Origin: Gymnopus androsaceus JB14
Lineage: Eukaryota; Basidiomycota; Agaricomycetes; Agaricales; Omphalotaceae
Assembly: GCA_009733575.1 (NCBI GenBank)
Contig: ML769446.1
Coordinates: forward strand, 212,960 to 270,451
DNA length: 57,492 nt
Direction: 5' to 3'
The translations under genes and the position numbers were made by a program. Shown piece after piece: positions 46,414 through 57,088 of the stretch. The notes under the pieces were generated by a model. It was not told the origin of the DNA and did not search any database. It worked only from the letters and a program-made list of their open reading frames with translations. The stretch's first letter is position 1. Every line of letters begins with the position of its first letter.

Positions 46414-47573
46414 TGAGCAAAGGAAATTACATGAAATTCAACCAATGTTCTGATGAAAATCAAATTTCACACACTTTCGCTATGAATGCAGTTTTCACAT
46501 AGTGCTTGAAAAATTAAGTGAATTCTGTCCTGAAGTGAAAAGGGTGTTAAGGGCAGGCAGGAAGGGATGACATCACTGGCACCTTATAAAGAAGCGCCGA
46601 AACGCGTTGGGCACTCATGAGCTGCGTACAATCAAAAAACTGCCAGTCAGTACCAAATGTACACATGTCGAAATAATGCTTGTGTGTTCGACATGCTACC
46701 CATACTTACTGTGTACTTTAATGATAACAAAAATAATACTACTACTACTACTTATTACTGATAATTACCGTCTCTGTGTTAGTGAATGAAGATGACAATA
46801 AGAATTGACATAGTATCTAGTATCTAGTACATGATTTCATGTACATTTTTACTTACATTTTAGTTGTCTAAATCATACAGTTTCTATGTGGATATCAATG
46901 TACGAGTGCTTGAACTGTACATGGGCAGTCGACAGAGGTATATGAAATGTGAGTGAAAATATGACTTGAAACCATTTTTTTTGACATTAATTTCACTGAA
47001 TGCCCTTCATCCCTTTTTGATATGATTTTCACAAGGTAGTACATGAAATTCACTCATTTTATACATAACTTTAATGCAAACTTCAAGTGAATTTTCAGGT
47101 GAATTTCACTCAGTCTGCATCACACAGTGATTTTCTTCATTCTCTGCTTCCTCACCAGGCTGCTCCACTTGCTCAACAATATCAAGAACAGTATCAAAGT
47201 TTGTCTGCTGAGAGTCTGTACTCTGCTGTTCTGCAAAGTCATGGAGGAAAGCAAAAGGAAATCTGTTTCTCAGATTCTGTTGTTCCCTTTCTGTAGAAAA
47301 TAAATTGAGAATTGGAAAAACAATCAGAGCAATTTTTGATGATCAGAAAAAAAAATCAAACCAGATTCAGGACTTTCATTGCTTTGAGATGTTAATAGGT
47401 AGCCCCAGCTGTAGTCTCCTTTTCCTTTTGCTTTGATGTCTGCTTGTTTATGCAGGATATTAGAAATAGCAAGAAATGATTATTACAAAATAGTACCAAA
47501 GATTGGTGCAATTTTGGATCCATTAACAGCAGCACCTGGATCTCCATTGCTCAACAAGTTCACTAAGTAAAGT
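46414..47573. other. Stretch without a confident gene
   Basis: Repeated TGAAATTCA/TGAATTTCA words occur in both orientations at 46.43-46.52 and 47.04-47.12 kb, so a diverged inverted-repeat element of about 0.7 kb is possible. A plus frame at 47087-47296 is Gln/Ser/Leu-rich without a domain. Confidence 0.35.
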
Positions 47574-47869
47574 CCAAGGGGTGTTCAAAAAATAAGCACT
47601 GACATGACCTTGGGGGGGTCTAAGAAGTCCTTATGACCACTTAAACCAGGTTGAATTAAACTTAAACTAACTGTTAAGTGTTAAATTGCCTCTGGAAATT
47701 ATGTATAAAGATACAAATTGTTATGTAATACAAATTTGAAGTTAAAATCCTCTGAAATGTGGGAAATTTTTGCTATATATGGACTGTAGAAGAGGAGGAG
47801 GGGCTTCAAGAATCCTTATGACCAAAAAACAAGGTCATGTTGGGACTTAGTGGGTTAAACACCCCTTGG
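47574..47869 (+). mobile_element. Small MITE with CCAAGGGGTGTT ends
   Basis: Starts CCAAGGGGTGTTCAAAAAAT and ends TTAAACACCCCTTGG, inverted repeats of 15 bp with one difference. Similar words are inverted further in (CATGACCTTG / CAAGGTCATG and TCCTTATGACC near both ends), so the palindromic region extends to about 65 bp per side. No clear target duplication. 296 bp, non-coding. Confidence 0.75.
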
Positions 47870-48864
47870 TAGAGTCCATAAGCATAGAGTTCTGCATGCC
47901 AGATGCACTAATCACTCACCATTGTTGCAACCAGCAGTGCTCTTGACACATGAAGGCCTACCAGCACCTTCCCTTGCACCACCTGCCAAATTTCCAGGTT
48001 AATTTTGTGTTCCAATTGGCCTTCCCAATGACATAATACAGTTTAGCTTGAGTAGATTTGCTTGAGTAGATTTGGAGTAAAGTACTATATCATGGATACT
48101 GTATATAGTTTAAGGGCTTAAACCATACTATGAGTCACAAGGTTCTTCCATAAACAGGGTACTTCTGCATTTTCAACAATCTCATATTTTGAATGATCTA
48201 AGTCAGTAAATGCCCTTGGACTTTTTATGTAGTAGGTTTTAGATTCTCAATAAACATATTGTACTATACAAAATAAAGTGTATTTGGGTAATACATATAT
48301 ACAAGGCCAAAAACCTGTAAATATAAGCATGATTTGAGATTGAAGTATCAGGATCAATATGAAGAACTGGTAGATTACTGTAAAAATGACATGGTCATTA
48401 AGCTAAGGTTCTAAACAACTAGCATAAAAGTTTTTGGAGCAATCCAATATGATGTAGAGATTTGACAAGCAGACAAAGTGAAGAGGGTATGCAATGTGAC
48501 AATATTTGATTCAGCCTTGTGCCATGGCCGCAGCAATCCTCTGCCTTTCACAACTACCTGCCACCAAAGACATGACCAAGCCAAACATCTACAAAGTGCC
48601 ATGCATAGGCTGCAGAAGGTCAATGATGAGGTCAAAGCTTGCTTGTATCAACCATGGGAATGATCTCTGTACTGTCATGGATACAGTCATACTCAGTACA
48701 GTCTGTATCAGCACAATGAAACCTGTATCCATACCATACAGTTAGAACTAGGATGCCTTACAGTACTTATAGTGAACAATATAGCAGTTATGGTTGTATT
48801 ACAGTTGTAAGTAGTGATTTGAAGTAAATAAATGAATTCAAAATATCTTAAAGGCTAAAACTAC
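47870..48864. other. AT-rich stretch, no supported gene
   Basis: It contains a hairpin-forming pair ATGGATACAG (48677-48686) and CTGTATCCAT (48723-48732). Short frames at 48.4-48.75 kb on both strands lack motifs. Confidence 0.4.
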
Positions 48865-49047
48865 TTAGTTAAACTCTATGATCTCTTCCACAGCAGCCCA
48901 AGCAGCGCAAAGATGATGCTTCACAAGCATAAGGTCACATATGGTATCTGCAGCTAACCTGGTATGCCTAAGTAAAATTGTATCCCTTCTACTGGAGAAG
49001 ATATGTTCAATGGCAAAAGCAGACCCTGCAATGTGCATACTCCTCAT
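48865..49047 (-). pseudogene. hAT transposase C-terminal fragment, second lineage
   Basis: Reads SAFAIEHIFSSRRDTILLRH, then TRLAADTICDLMLVKHHL, matching the C-terminal dimerisation segment of Agaricomycete Ac-like hAT transposases (E-x-x-F-S-x-x-RDTI-x-L-R-x-x-R-L-x-x-D-x-I-x-x-LMLVKH). It differs clearly from the fragment at 43.5 kb, so two hAT lineages have been here. Only about 50 residues are left, ending in TAA at 48867-48865. Confidence 0.75.
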
Positions 49048-49376
49048 TGCTTTATTGTCTGACCCAATGCATGTAAAAACACTCAGAAAAACACAAAAAT
49101 TTCTACCTTATAAGAGCCTGTCAGCAATAAATGGGGTTAGATTCAGAGCTAATATAGGGTGTTTAATAGGCAGACACATAGGAGTAGGAATACAAAGTGT
49201 GGCATTCATGCAAGCCATTGACATAGCCTACACTGAAAAGGAAGCCTGTATCCAACCATACTATGGCCATAACATCAGTTACAATATAGGTTGTACATGC
49301 CTTTGTCCAGACCATGACTGTATCATATCTGAATCTCTCTACCTGGATACAATATGGATGGCGTACTGTATTGCCC

Positions 49377-50072
49377 ATCATCAGCAAAACCTGGGCAATG
49401 GCCATAGAGGCCATAGCAATCTATAGCAAGCCATAGCAGGTCATAGCACTATGGCTGCTATGAAATGCTATGGCTTGCTATGAGCTACTATGAGCTCCTG
49501 GGAGATAACCAAGTGCTTGACCTAGCTGTCAACATCTTGACAGCTGTCAGTCTCTCCCGCTAATGCTATATAGCATCGATGTGTCGACGTTGTAACTTCC
49601 TTCCCTTCCTTCCTTCCTTCCCCAGCTTCCTTTTTTTTCCAAGTCAAAGCTCCGAGTTGCTTTGGTTTAGACATCATTGGTAAGTTGCACCCCTCAACTT
49701 TGTTTGATATATCTAATTAAGCTTCAGTAGTGTCGCTATCTAGTATTTACAGTACTATAGTTTTACTTACACTGTACTTTCCAAATCGCTACCGTGACAT
49801 CTACTACCACAATATTATATGATTTTATTATAATTATTTTGGTCTCGCAACTAATTGAGGGAATCAATTCTGAAAGTGGTCATATATTTAGTTTTGAATT
49901 GAATCCCTGCCCTGACAGACAACATTCACCCGAAATCCATAGCAACTTATAGCAATCCATAGCAGTCCATAGCTCTGGACAGATGGGGACCTTGCTATGG
50001 GTGCTATGAGTGCTATGAGTGCTGGACAGAGCTGTTCAGCTCTGTCCAGCACACCCAAGTTTTGCTGATGAT
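49377..50072. mobile_element. CATAGC-rich inverted-repeat element
   Basis: Ends ATCATCAGCAAAACCTGGG (49377-49395) and CCCAAGTTTTGCTGATGAT (50054-50072) are inverted copies with one difference. Inside each end lie repeats of CCATAGCA/TGCTATGG in opposite sense (49.40-49.50 and 49.93-50.02 kb). The left block is itself a palindrome. A target duplication is not evident. It abuts the pogo pseudogene and might be a separate insertion or its 5' flank. Confidence 0.6.
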
Positions 50073-51290
50073 ACATATTCACTGTATTACGGGTATGGTG
50101 TGCATTCCTAATCAACTGGCCCAAAATACAATCCACATGCCATATGACACTCTCCAAAAGTGGTTGAAAGGCATACAGCCAAGGAAGAAGGTACATGAGA
50201 AGGAAATGCTCCTTAATGAAGCCAAGCAGAGTGTCCTTGTTGACTGGATGAGGTTTCTTAGCCTTGCAGGACTGCCAATCTGCAAACATACTCTTTGACC
50301 AAAGGTAAAAGCAATCATGCAAGCAAAACATGGATTCAAACATTCCTGAAGAAACATAGAGACAGGAGTTAACCCCTGGGTTGGAATGGCCCTAACCTCA
50401 CCCTTACCCTCCATACCCTTACCCTTCAAACCTCCAGTTTTACTAAGGGTTTTGGACATAATGCTGTACCACTCATGAGGCTTTGGGTAAAATAGATATA
50501 ATAACACTTGAAAACATCCTTATGGATGAGTTGAAGATCATAGGACATCATGAGATGTATATATCATCAATTTGAAAAGGGAGGGTTTTGAAGGCTTCAA
50601 CCCCTACCCTTACCCTCCATACCCTTGGGTCAAAAACCCCGGGTTGACCCTTACCCCTGTCCATCCTTAGACAAGCTCAAGCTAGTGACCATTGTCAACT
50701 GTGTATTTGTGCAGACAGTACCACTCCAATCAAGCCATGTTTTGTGTTTCTTGGAAAGAAGATGTGTGATGAGGGTGTGTGATGAGTGGGCAGCTGTTGA
50801 TGAAGAAATCTTGTATGTGTACCTTGACTCTCTAGCTTGAGTATACTGACAATGGATCTGATACAGGTTAGTGACTTCAAAAAATGGCTGGACTGACAAT
50901 GAGATTGGTTTGCCAATGGTTCAAACAGAACTTTGTACCTCAAGCAACTGTGCAAAGGGAGGCAAGTGGCCTTTCCAATAAACCCATAGTCCTATTGTTT
51001 GATGGTCATCAGTCTCATATTAATAAAGAATGGGTAGATCTTGCCCTCAAGAATAATATTATCCTTCTGTGTCTTCCCTCACACACTACCCATTGCCTCC
51101 AACCACTAGATGTTGGCTGTTTTGGACCTCTCCAAATAGCCTGGTTTAACCACTGTGATGAGATCCTGGAAGAGACTGGGGAGCCAATGTCATTGTGCAA
51201 TATTGTAAAGGAGTATTGGCAGTGCCAAACAACTGCATTCAGGGAGTCAACAATTCTGCAAGCATAGCAAAAATCAGGAATTAATCCGCA
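50062..51290 (+). pseudogene. Pogo/Tc5-family (CENP-B-like) DDE transposase, decayed
   Basis: 50140-50330 carries the HTH region (MPYDTLQKWLKGIQPRKK ... AKQSVLVDWMRFLSLAGLPI), a Tc5/CENP-B-type DNA-binding module. It is broken by a TGA at 50296-50298 where Arg is usual. After a 0.3 kb insertion, 50650-50840 resembles the middle of the catalytic domain. 50885-51270 has the DDE_1 core: LLFDGHQSH (Asp codon 51001-51003), LPSHTTHCLQPLDVGCFGPL (Asp codon 51109-51111) and the C-terminal WF/EYW region. A one-base frame change near 50913 and the missing first Asp region show it is inactive. Transposases of this group cut and paste TA-flanked elements. Confidence 0.8.
50360..50665. mobile_element. Insertion inside the pogo gene, CCCTTACCC-rich
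   Basis: The transposase frame is lost between about 50340 and 50650. The intervening sequence starts near GACAGGAGTTAACCCCTGGG and ends near CCCTTACCCCTGTCC, weak inverted repeats of about 12 bp. It holds two direct copies of TACCCTCCATACCCTT (about 50405 and 50608). Probably a small non-autonomous element; no target duplication found. Confidence 0.45.
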
Positions 51291-52021
51291 AGGGGGTCCG
51301 AAAAAAAAAATTTTTTGTACCAGGGGTCAGAAATTTTTTTTCAGCCTTGGCTCTGGACCCTCCCTCCCTTCACGTGACTTTTAAGATCATGTGATTACTG
51401 TATAAGGCAACTATGAGACACTACCAATGATTTCGCCTCACCGCGCTGGTCTTTTGCCTTTCGTACATGTTCTACATACCCAATTAGCTTTTGTAAAATC
51501 TTCGCCTCGCTCTAGACACCTGTATAATGATACTAAATATTCAAAATATATCAGTCAAGGAACAATTTTGCCAAAGACGGAACTAGTACTCACCCAAATT
51601 GTTTCGCAACCTCTTTGTACACTGACAGTGTTTTGATCATTCTTTCATCATCATACAGATTTCACAGCTGACATTCACCTACCTCTGCCTTCCACACTTT
51701 CGGCTTGAGCGGCAGAGACCCAATGATTCTTGAACTTCTTCCATGGCGTCAGGTTCACATGGCAGAGCAGAAAATTGACAGGAGGTGGGTGCATCAGATG
51801 GTGTCCGGTAGTCAATACTAGATATAGATGTTAAAAGTTTGTCTCATGGAAGAAACCAGTCAACATACCTGCCAGCGGTAGACTCAGATGCACAAGCATC
51901 TGCAAAATAACCTAATGGAAGTGAGTATTTGTATGATTTAGCTGCAATTAAACAGTATAGCTTACCGTCACTTGGTTCAAGAGGATCATCATGGGCGGTG
52001 TCAGTATTGCTGCCATCACTA
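51291..52021. other. Intergenic between two transposase genes
   Basis: It begins with a poly-A/poly-T inverted stretch (AAAATTTTTT and AAATTTTTTTT, 51303-51340) and has CACGTGA/TCATGTGA motifs near 51373-51396. No gene assigned. The last part may hold an alternative 3' exon of the minus-strand gene (frame 52113-51844 is acidic in part). Confidence 0.4.
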
Positions 52022-55000
52022 TCACTTGACACTGGACGGGAACTCAAGTCCAGAATCTGACAAATCATCAACTGGAATATCATCCGAGTCATCAAGAAAA
52101 GCTGAACTAGCATCTTTTTTGGATTCGAGATCAGTAGTACTGAGAAGAGTAAGTAAAGATCAAGGACGAATCAAATTGAACCTTACCGGAAAGCCACACT
52201 TGAACAATGCGCATCCGAAATGGTAAGAGGCAGTTGTTTTTTAGTTTTCTTGAGTACTCGCTTCTTCCGAACCTGATGACGGTCATCCCATCTGTTTTCC
52301 ATCAGCTTGTCTTCAAGGTTGGTATGCTTCCAGAGATGCTCATAGTCTAAGAGAGTTACGGAGGGATGTGAGCTAAGGAAATGCTGCCGCATGTTGTACA
52401 ACCATACAGCAGGTGCATCCTTATCGAGACACAAAGGACAATTGCGAGGCACGTTGGAGCATGGCGAAGCTTTCGTAGACTCAGAAGCAGCCTTGTAGCT
52501 AAATTGTCTTACCAATTTCTTTAGAACTGGACATCCGCGCGATGCATTCCAGTCGATCTGAATACTGGCATCAGCTCCTTTGCCTTTTTTCAAGTAGAAC
52601 CAACAAGCTCCAGTGGTCGATAGACATAGGCCACATGGCTGTAATGTTTGATCCAAAGCAGGGTCGTATAGAATATGTGCGGCCATATGAGTAAGGATCA
52701 CCTGGGGTTGGTTGTATTCAAGCGGCACTGCCAGAGAGCATCGAGGGCATGTATCTTCATCGATCTCATCACTAGCCAGTACTTCTGTCTCTGCAAGAAT
52801 GCATACTTTGCCTACAATTCACTCCAGTAAGTGGTAGTTTATGAGAGACATCAAGTTTACTCACCAGATCCTATTTGATATGGGAAATTGGTCGATTTGT
52901 TCACTTTCTGAATTGAACGTGCATCTGCTAATGGACAGCAAATTCACGAATGTAGCAGCCAAACTGACAAGGACCTGACTTTCCATGAGATAGAATGGGG
53001 CTAATCGCATGTCTTCTGGTATAACTGCAGTGGGATTGATGGTTAGAACTGCACGCCCCCAAGCTTTGAACTGGAGTGGGTTAATAGCGCGGTCAGTCCT
53101 CCAATCAAATTTCTGGCTTGGATTGTTGTCACTGGTTGCGGGTACAAGGTTAAGAAGCTGGAATATGACGTTTACCCCATCCTCTGACAATGCATTGGTT
53201 GAAATCTGCTTGAGAGACTGTGAACCAGCTTCAATCCGTACCACTTTCCCAATACAAAGGAAAAGCTGGTCTTCACAGCGAAGCAAAGAAGCCACGGGAT
53301 CAGAGGTGATAAGCGAAGGAGTTCCAAAGGCAGAATCTTCGCCAACAGTGAAAGACGATGAAGATACACCATATCGGGTAACACCTGCATACCGCTTGAG
53401 ACAATCTGTTGATGAAGGATTTTTGTGATATTTCAGGCAAGCAGCAAGTGCACAACCCTTATTTACAGATTTACCATCGGACTTCTGCACAATGGAACAA
53501 TCAAAAGGCACCACTTCCTGCCTCGTATACGCCAGTATAGCATCTTCAATCTCTGGATCAAACCCAGAACCGAGAATACAATTTCCAGATGCAAGGAGAC
53601 ATGACTCGCGAGGATCAGCTATTGGCTCATCATCATCTTCATTGTCATCTGCATCTAGTACATGGGTAAGGAGGGGTACACCAAGTGGAGAGAATATGTC
53701 AACGGCGGATGAAGAGTCTAAAGCATTAAGTTCTCCAAGTGGATTGAGAACTTTGTGCTTGAGAGCATCATCATTCTCGAGAAGGGACTGGCCCATCTGC
53801 CACTGAGTGATGATGCTTACATTCTTGAGAGATACATCCCCAACCCATGCTACTGGACTAATGTTATCGGCATTGTCTGCGAGGGTGACAGGTTTACCAT
53901 CATGGCTAACTGCCCTCAAGCGCATCTGGCAGGGAGCATGATCCCAGCGTGGAACCTGAGCAAGAATATTGGCCACCTCAGTGGTGCCAGTGATACATTC
54001 AATAAGCTGAAGTATGTCAGCGCTTGAGTCATTTCCAACCATTGTGCGGAAGATACTGAACAATGTTTCCAAGCGGTCTGTCCCAAACAGAATAAGCCAG
54101 AAAAGTGCCTCTGGATTATCGACCTTCCCTTTAGCAAGGCAGACAAATACGTTCTTTATCATGATCATGATATTGAGGTAGAGGAGGGTATGGATGGAAG
54201 TTTTTCTTTGCAGTTCGGTATAGAATGAGTGCGAGGTGGGCTGCAGCGCTTAGGTATTGAAGCTGCTCACTCAGCGACAGGTCAACGCAGGTGTAAGGGA
54301 GAAGCAGAAATTTGTAGAATCTTCCGAGAACATGGAGTGCTTCACGAGCACTTCTATATCCAGGTGTACCCTCGTCAACAGGTGGCAGCAACCAAATGTC
54401 AGCAAGTAGGGTATAAGCAAGTCCGACATCTTGCTTGTCCTCTGGATGAAAAAGAGAGTGGATATGCACAGGCAAGTGACCTGCATCACGCAGATGACGC
54501 TGAACAATATCCGGAGTGATGACTTGGTTGAAAACAGTGATTCCACACTGGCAAATGAGGAGATTTTGCTCACGCTTGAAGATATGTCAAAGATCTTTGT
54601 CAACAACTGAGTTGTTCTTTCCTACAAGTAGGTTCATAAACTTGAGAGGATGTAACAGCGGATAGATCCGAGAACTTGGACTCAAGGAACGCTGCATAGT
54701 CAAGGAGGCAAGAGCACTTCCTCGACAAGTTTTGCCATCGGTAGCCAGTGAGGGGATATCATGAGGTATACCTACCTTTGTCAAGCCATGATTGACAACA
54801 TTGTAGATTAGTTGTATAAGTTGAGCATGCTCTGCAGCAGCCTCGCGTTTACAGGTCCCAGAGACCATAATAGGACGAGCGCTATAGATTTGTTTTTCCC
54901 CAGTGAGAATTCCTATTGCAGCAACAGTAGCCTAATTAAAGAGAACAATTATCAGGATCAGACCAAGATTAGCAGTCGTGGGAATGACATAAACTTGCCT

Positions 55001-57088
55001 CGCTAGCATAATGAACCGTTGGCACTTTTCCATTACCATCAGCTGGATGTAATTCTTGAAGCAGCAGCTCCAAGTCGTCCTCACTATTGAAGTCAAGACT
55101 AATTGATGTCCCATGCTCCTGACAGACTCCAAGAAACTTGTTTGTCCTGGAATCCCACCAAACACGCTTTTCGACAGCAATCTCATCGAACATGAGGACA
55201 ACGTGGATTACACTACAGTCGCCTTCAATACTTTGTCAAAACCTCTGGATAGAAAGGCCTCGACATTTCTGTGGATTTTGGTGACTGTGGGTGTTAGGGC
55301 AGACACAATGATGGGGGGAATTTGGGAATGGTCTCGAAGGGTTTGCATCCCATGTAATCCCAAAGCACAGTGAGCAATCTCCGCAACTTGTATTCCTCCT
55401 AGCCTCCAGAGAAGGACGCCTAACATCATCTTCTCTTCAGTGAAGCTCTTAGGCCTGTAAATGTCTCTGGCTGCATCTTCATAGAGCGTCAAGATACTGG
55501 AAACCCCTCGATGATTGGCAAGCGCAACATGGAGCAAGCGGTCCACGTTCTGGGCCCTTCCACTAGTGATGGCAAGCATCAATCACTTATGATCTCCAAT
55601 ATGTTCCAGTGCTTGACAAAGATTCTTTGTTGTGTTCAGCTTTCCGAGCCGGAAGTTATCAATCTGTCTGTCCTTTCGGCAACTGATTTCAATAATACCA
55701 GCGATTCCGTGGTATGCAAGAGGTGTGTTCTCGTGTACTCCAGTCTTCATGCATTCCAATATATTCGATAGCGACAAATTAACCTGAAGACCAGCGCAAT
55801 TGCTACATGGACTATTCTGGACTGTTATGGTCTTCTTGCATCCAAGTGCTTGGAAGATCATAACGCGATCGACCTTGGAAATAGTGGCATCCCATGGAAG
55901 AGCTTTTTCGTCATGCAGACCCCAAGGATAGGTTGAGTAGGGCTTTTTGCCAGGGTCCATATGGAACAATATAGCCGGGACAGGAAGCATCAGTGAAGGT
56001 ACGAGGTTTTGGGCGTTGTTGTTCTATGATTTCTATTGCATCTACATCAATGACAGTAGGCAGTGTAATACGACTCTTCGAAGGCTGGCGATCAACAATA
56101 TCATCCAATGCATCCACATTGATGACTGACAGGAGTGCGAGCTTGTTCAAAGCTGCTGTTGGCTGGCTATCCATATGTTGAGGATCTTGAGAATGAGTTT
56201 CAGTGCTAGATTTAGTGTCGGGATACCTGTGCTCAGTAAGTAAACCAATATTTAGATATGAAATTACAACTCACAGTTGCTCGATTGCTTCACACAGTCT
56301 ACTGACTCTCTCTTCAAACAAACCAAATCCGAGTTTCCTCTTTTCGGTGAAGTACCGGATGTATCGACAGAAACCCTGCACTCCAGCTCTTCCCGCATGC
56401 ACCATATCCAGAAAATTGCCAATATTCTTCATCCAGAAGACCCCGTGCAGTTGCGGATTCACATGCTCTTCAAAGAGCTCATCCGCTGACATATTCTCAT
56501 CAAGTACACTCAGCGATGGATCTTCAATGAAGCAGTCCAATGCACTACTGCCACTGATGTCTGGAACCCGGAGCAGTAGGTCTTCAAGTCAAGCAAGCGG
56601 CGGAAACAGTGAAGGAGGGTTCAATGTCGATTCGGAACTTCGGGGAGCTGAAGATGTTGGGGCAGACGGCAAGTTGGAAGGAAGGTTTTTTGGTATAGAT
56701 GGGGATGAAGATGGCTCGACAGTTTGTGATGTCAATGCCGTTGGGGTATGTACGCTTGCATTAGAGGATGCTGGTTGGACAATTTTGGGTGCCGAGACTG
56801 TTGATGTATTTGCACTGGATTTAGGACGCATGAACCCCATTAATCCCATCTGTTTTTTCTTTCCTGAACTTCAATACTTTTCTCCATCTGCAATACATTT
56901 GGCTTTCATGTAATGCTGGCAAAAGTTCTTCATCCCTCCAGGTCCTAGTCCAACTCTTTGATGACAATTTGGACATTCGACTTTTCCATCGCTTCCAATG
57001 GTAAGATCCTAATTGATATTCAAGAGTTAGACTGAGCTCAAACACTTGCAGGGAAGAAACATACTACTGGAACAGATATGCTGGACAT
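52022..57088 (-). pseudogene. Large zinc-finger/DDE-like protein (candidate transposase family), inactive copy
   Basis: Start ATG 57088-57086; the first exon of 8 codons ends at 57065, GT-AG intron 57064-57009. Exon 2 carries a C2HC/BED-like finger (VECPNCHQRVGLGPGGMKNF then H-x5-C) and KKKQMGLMGFMRPKS, PCNA-box-like. The middle is helical (GVFWMKNIGNFLDMVHAGRA), then YPWGLHDEKALPWD. Possible catalytic residues: Asp in MFDEIAVEKRVWWD (codon 55187-55185), Asp in SLATDGKTCRG (54739-54737) and Glu in GTDRLETLFSIFRTMVG (54069-54067). The C-terminus has CGLC and CPLC-x(15)-H-x(5)-H fingers (52.3-52.7 kb) and an acidic tail to TGA 52024-52022. Stops: TGA at 56873, 56591, 55585 and 54589; frame changes near 55205 and 54180. 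About 1,550 codons. I recall the family as multicopy in Agaricomycetes, usually called hypothetical. Transposase function is inference. Confidence 0.7.

Noticed and set aside
53009..53428. 139-codon plus-strand frame
   Set aside because: Antisense shadow of the 435-codon exon.
52861..54168. The 435-codon minus-strand open frame as a complete gene
   Set aside because: It is the long middle exon of the larger gene at 52022-57088; its apparent ATG start lies within a conserved family segment that continues upstream in another phase.
55911..55990. Frameshift between the GYIVPYGPW and YPWGLHDEK frames
   Set aside because: A 60 bp GT-AG intron (starting GTACCTTC, ending CAAAAAG) can restore the frame, so I do not count it as a mutation.
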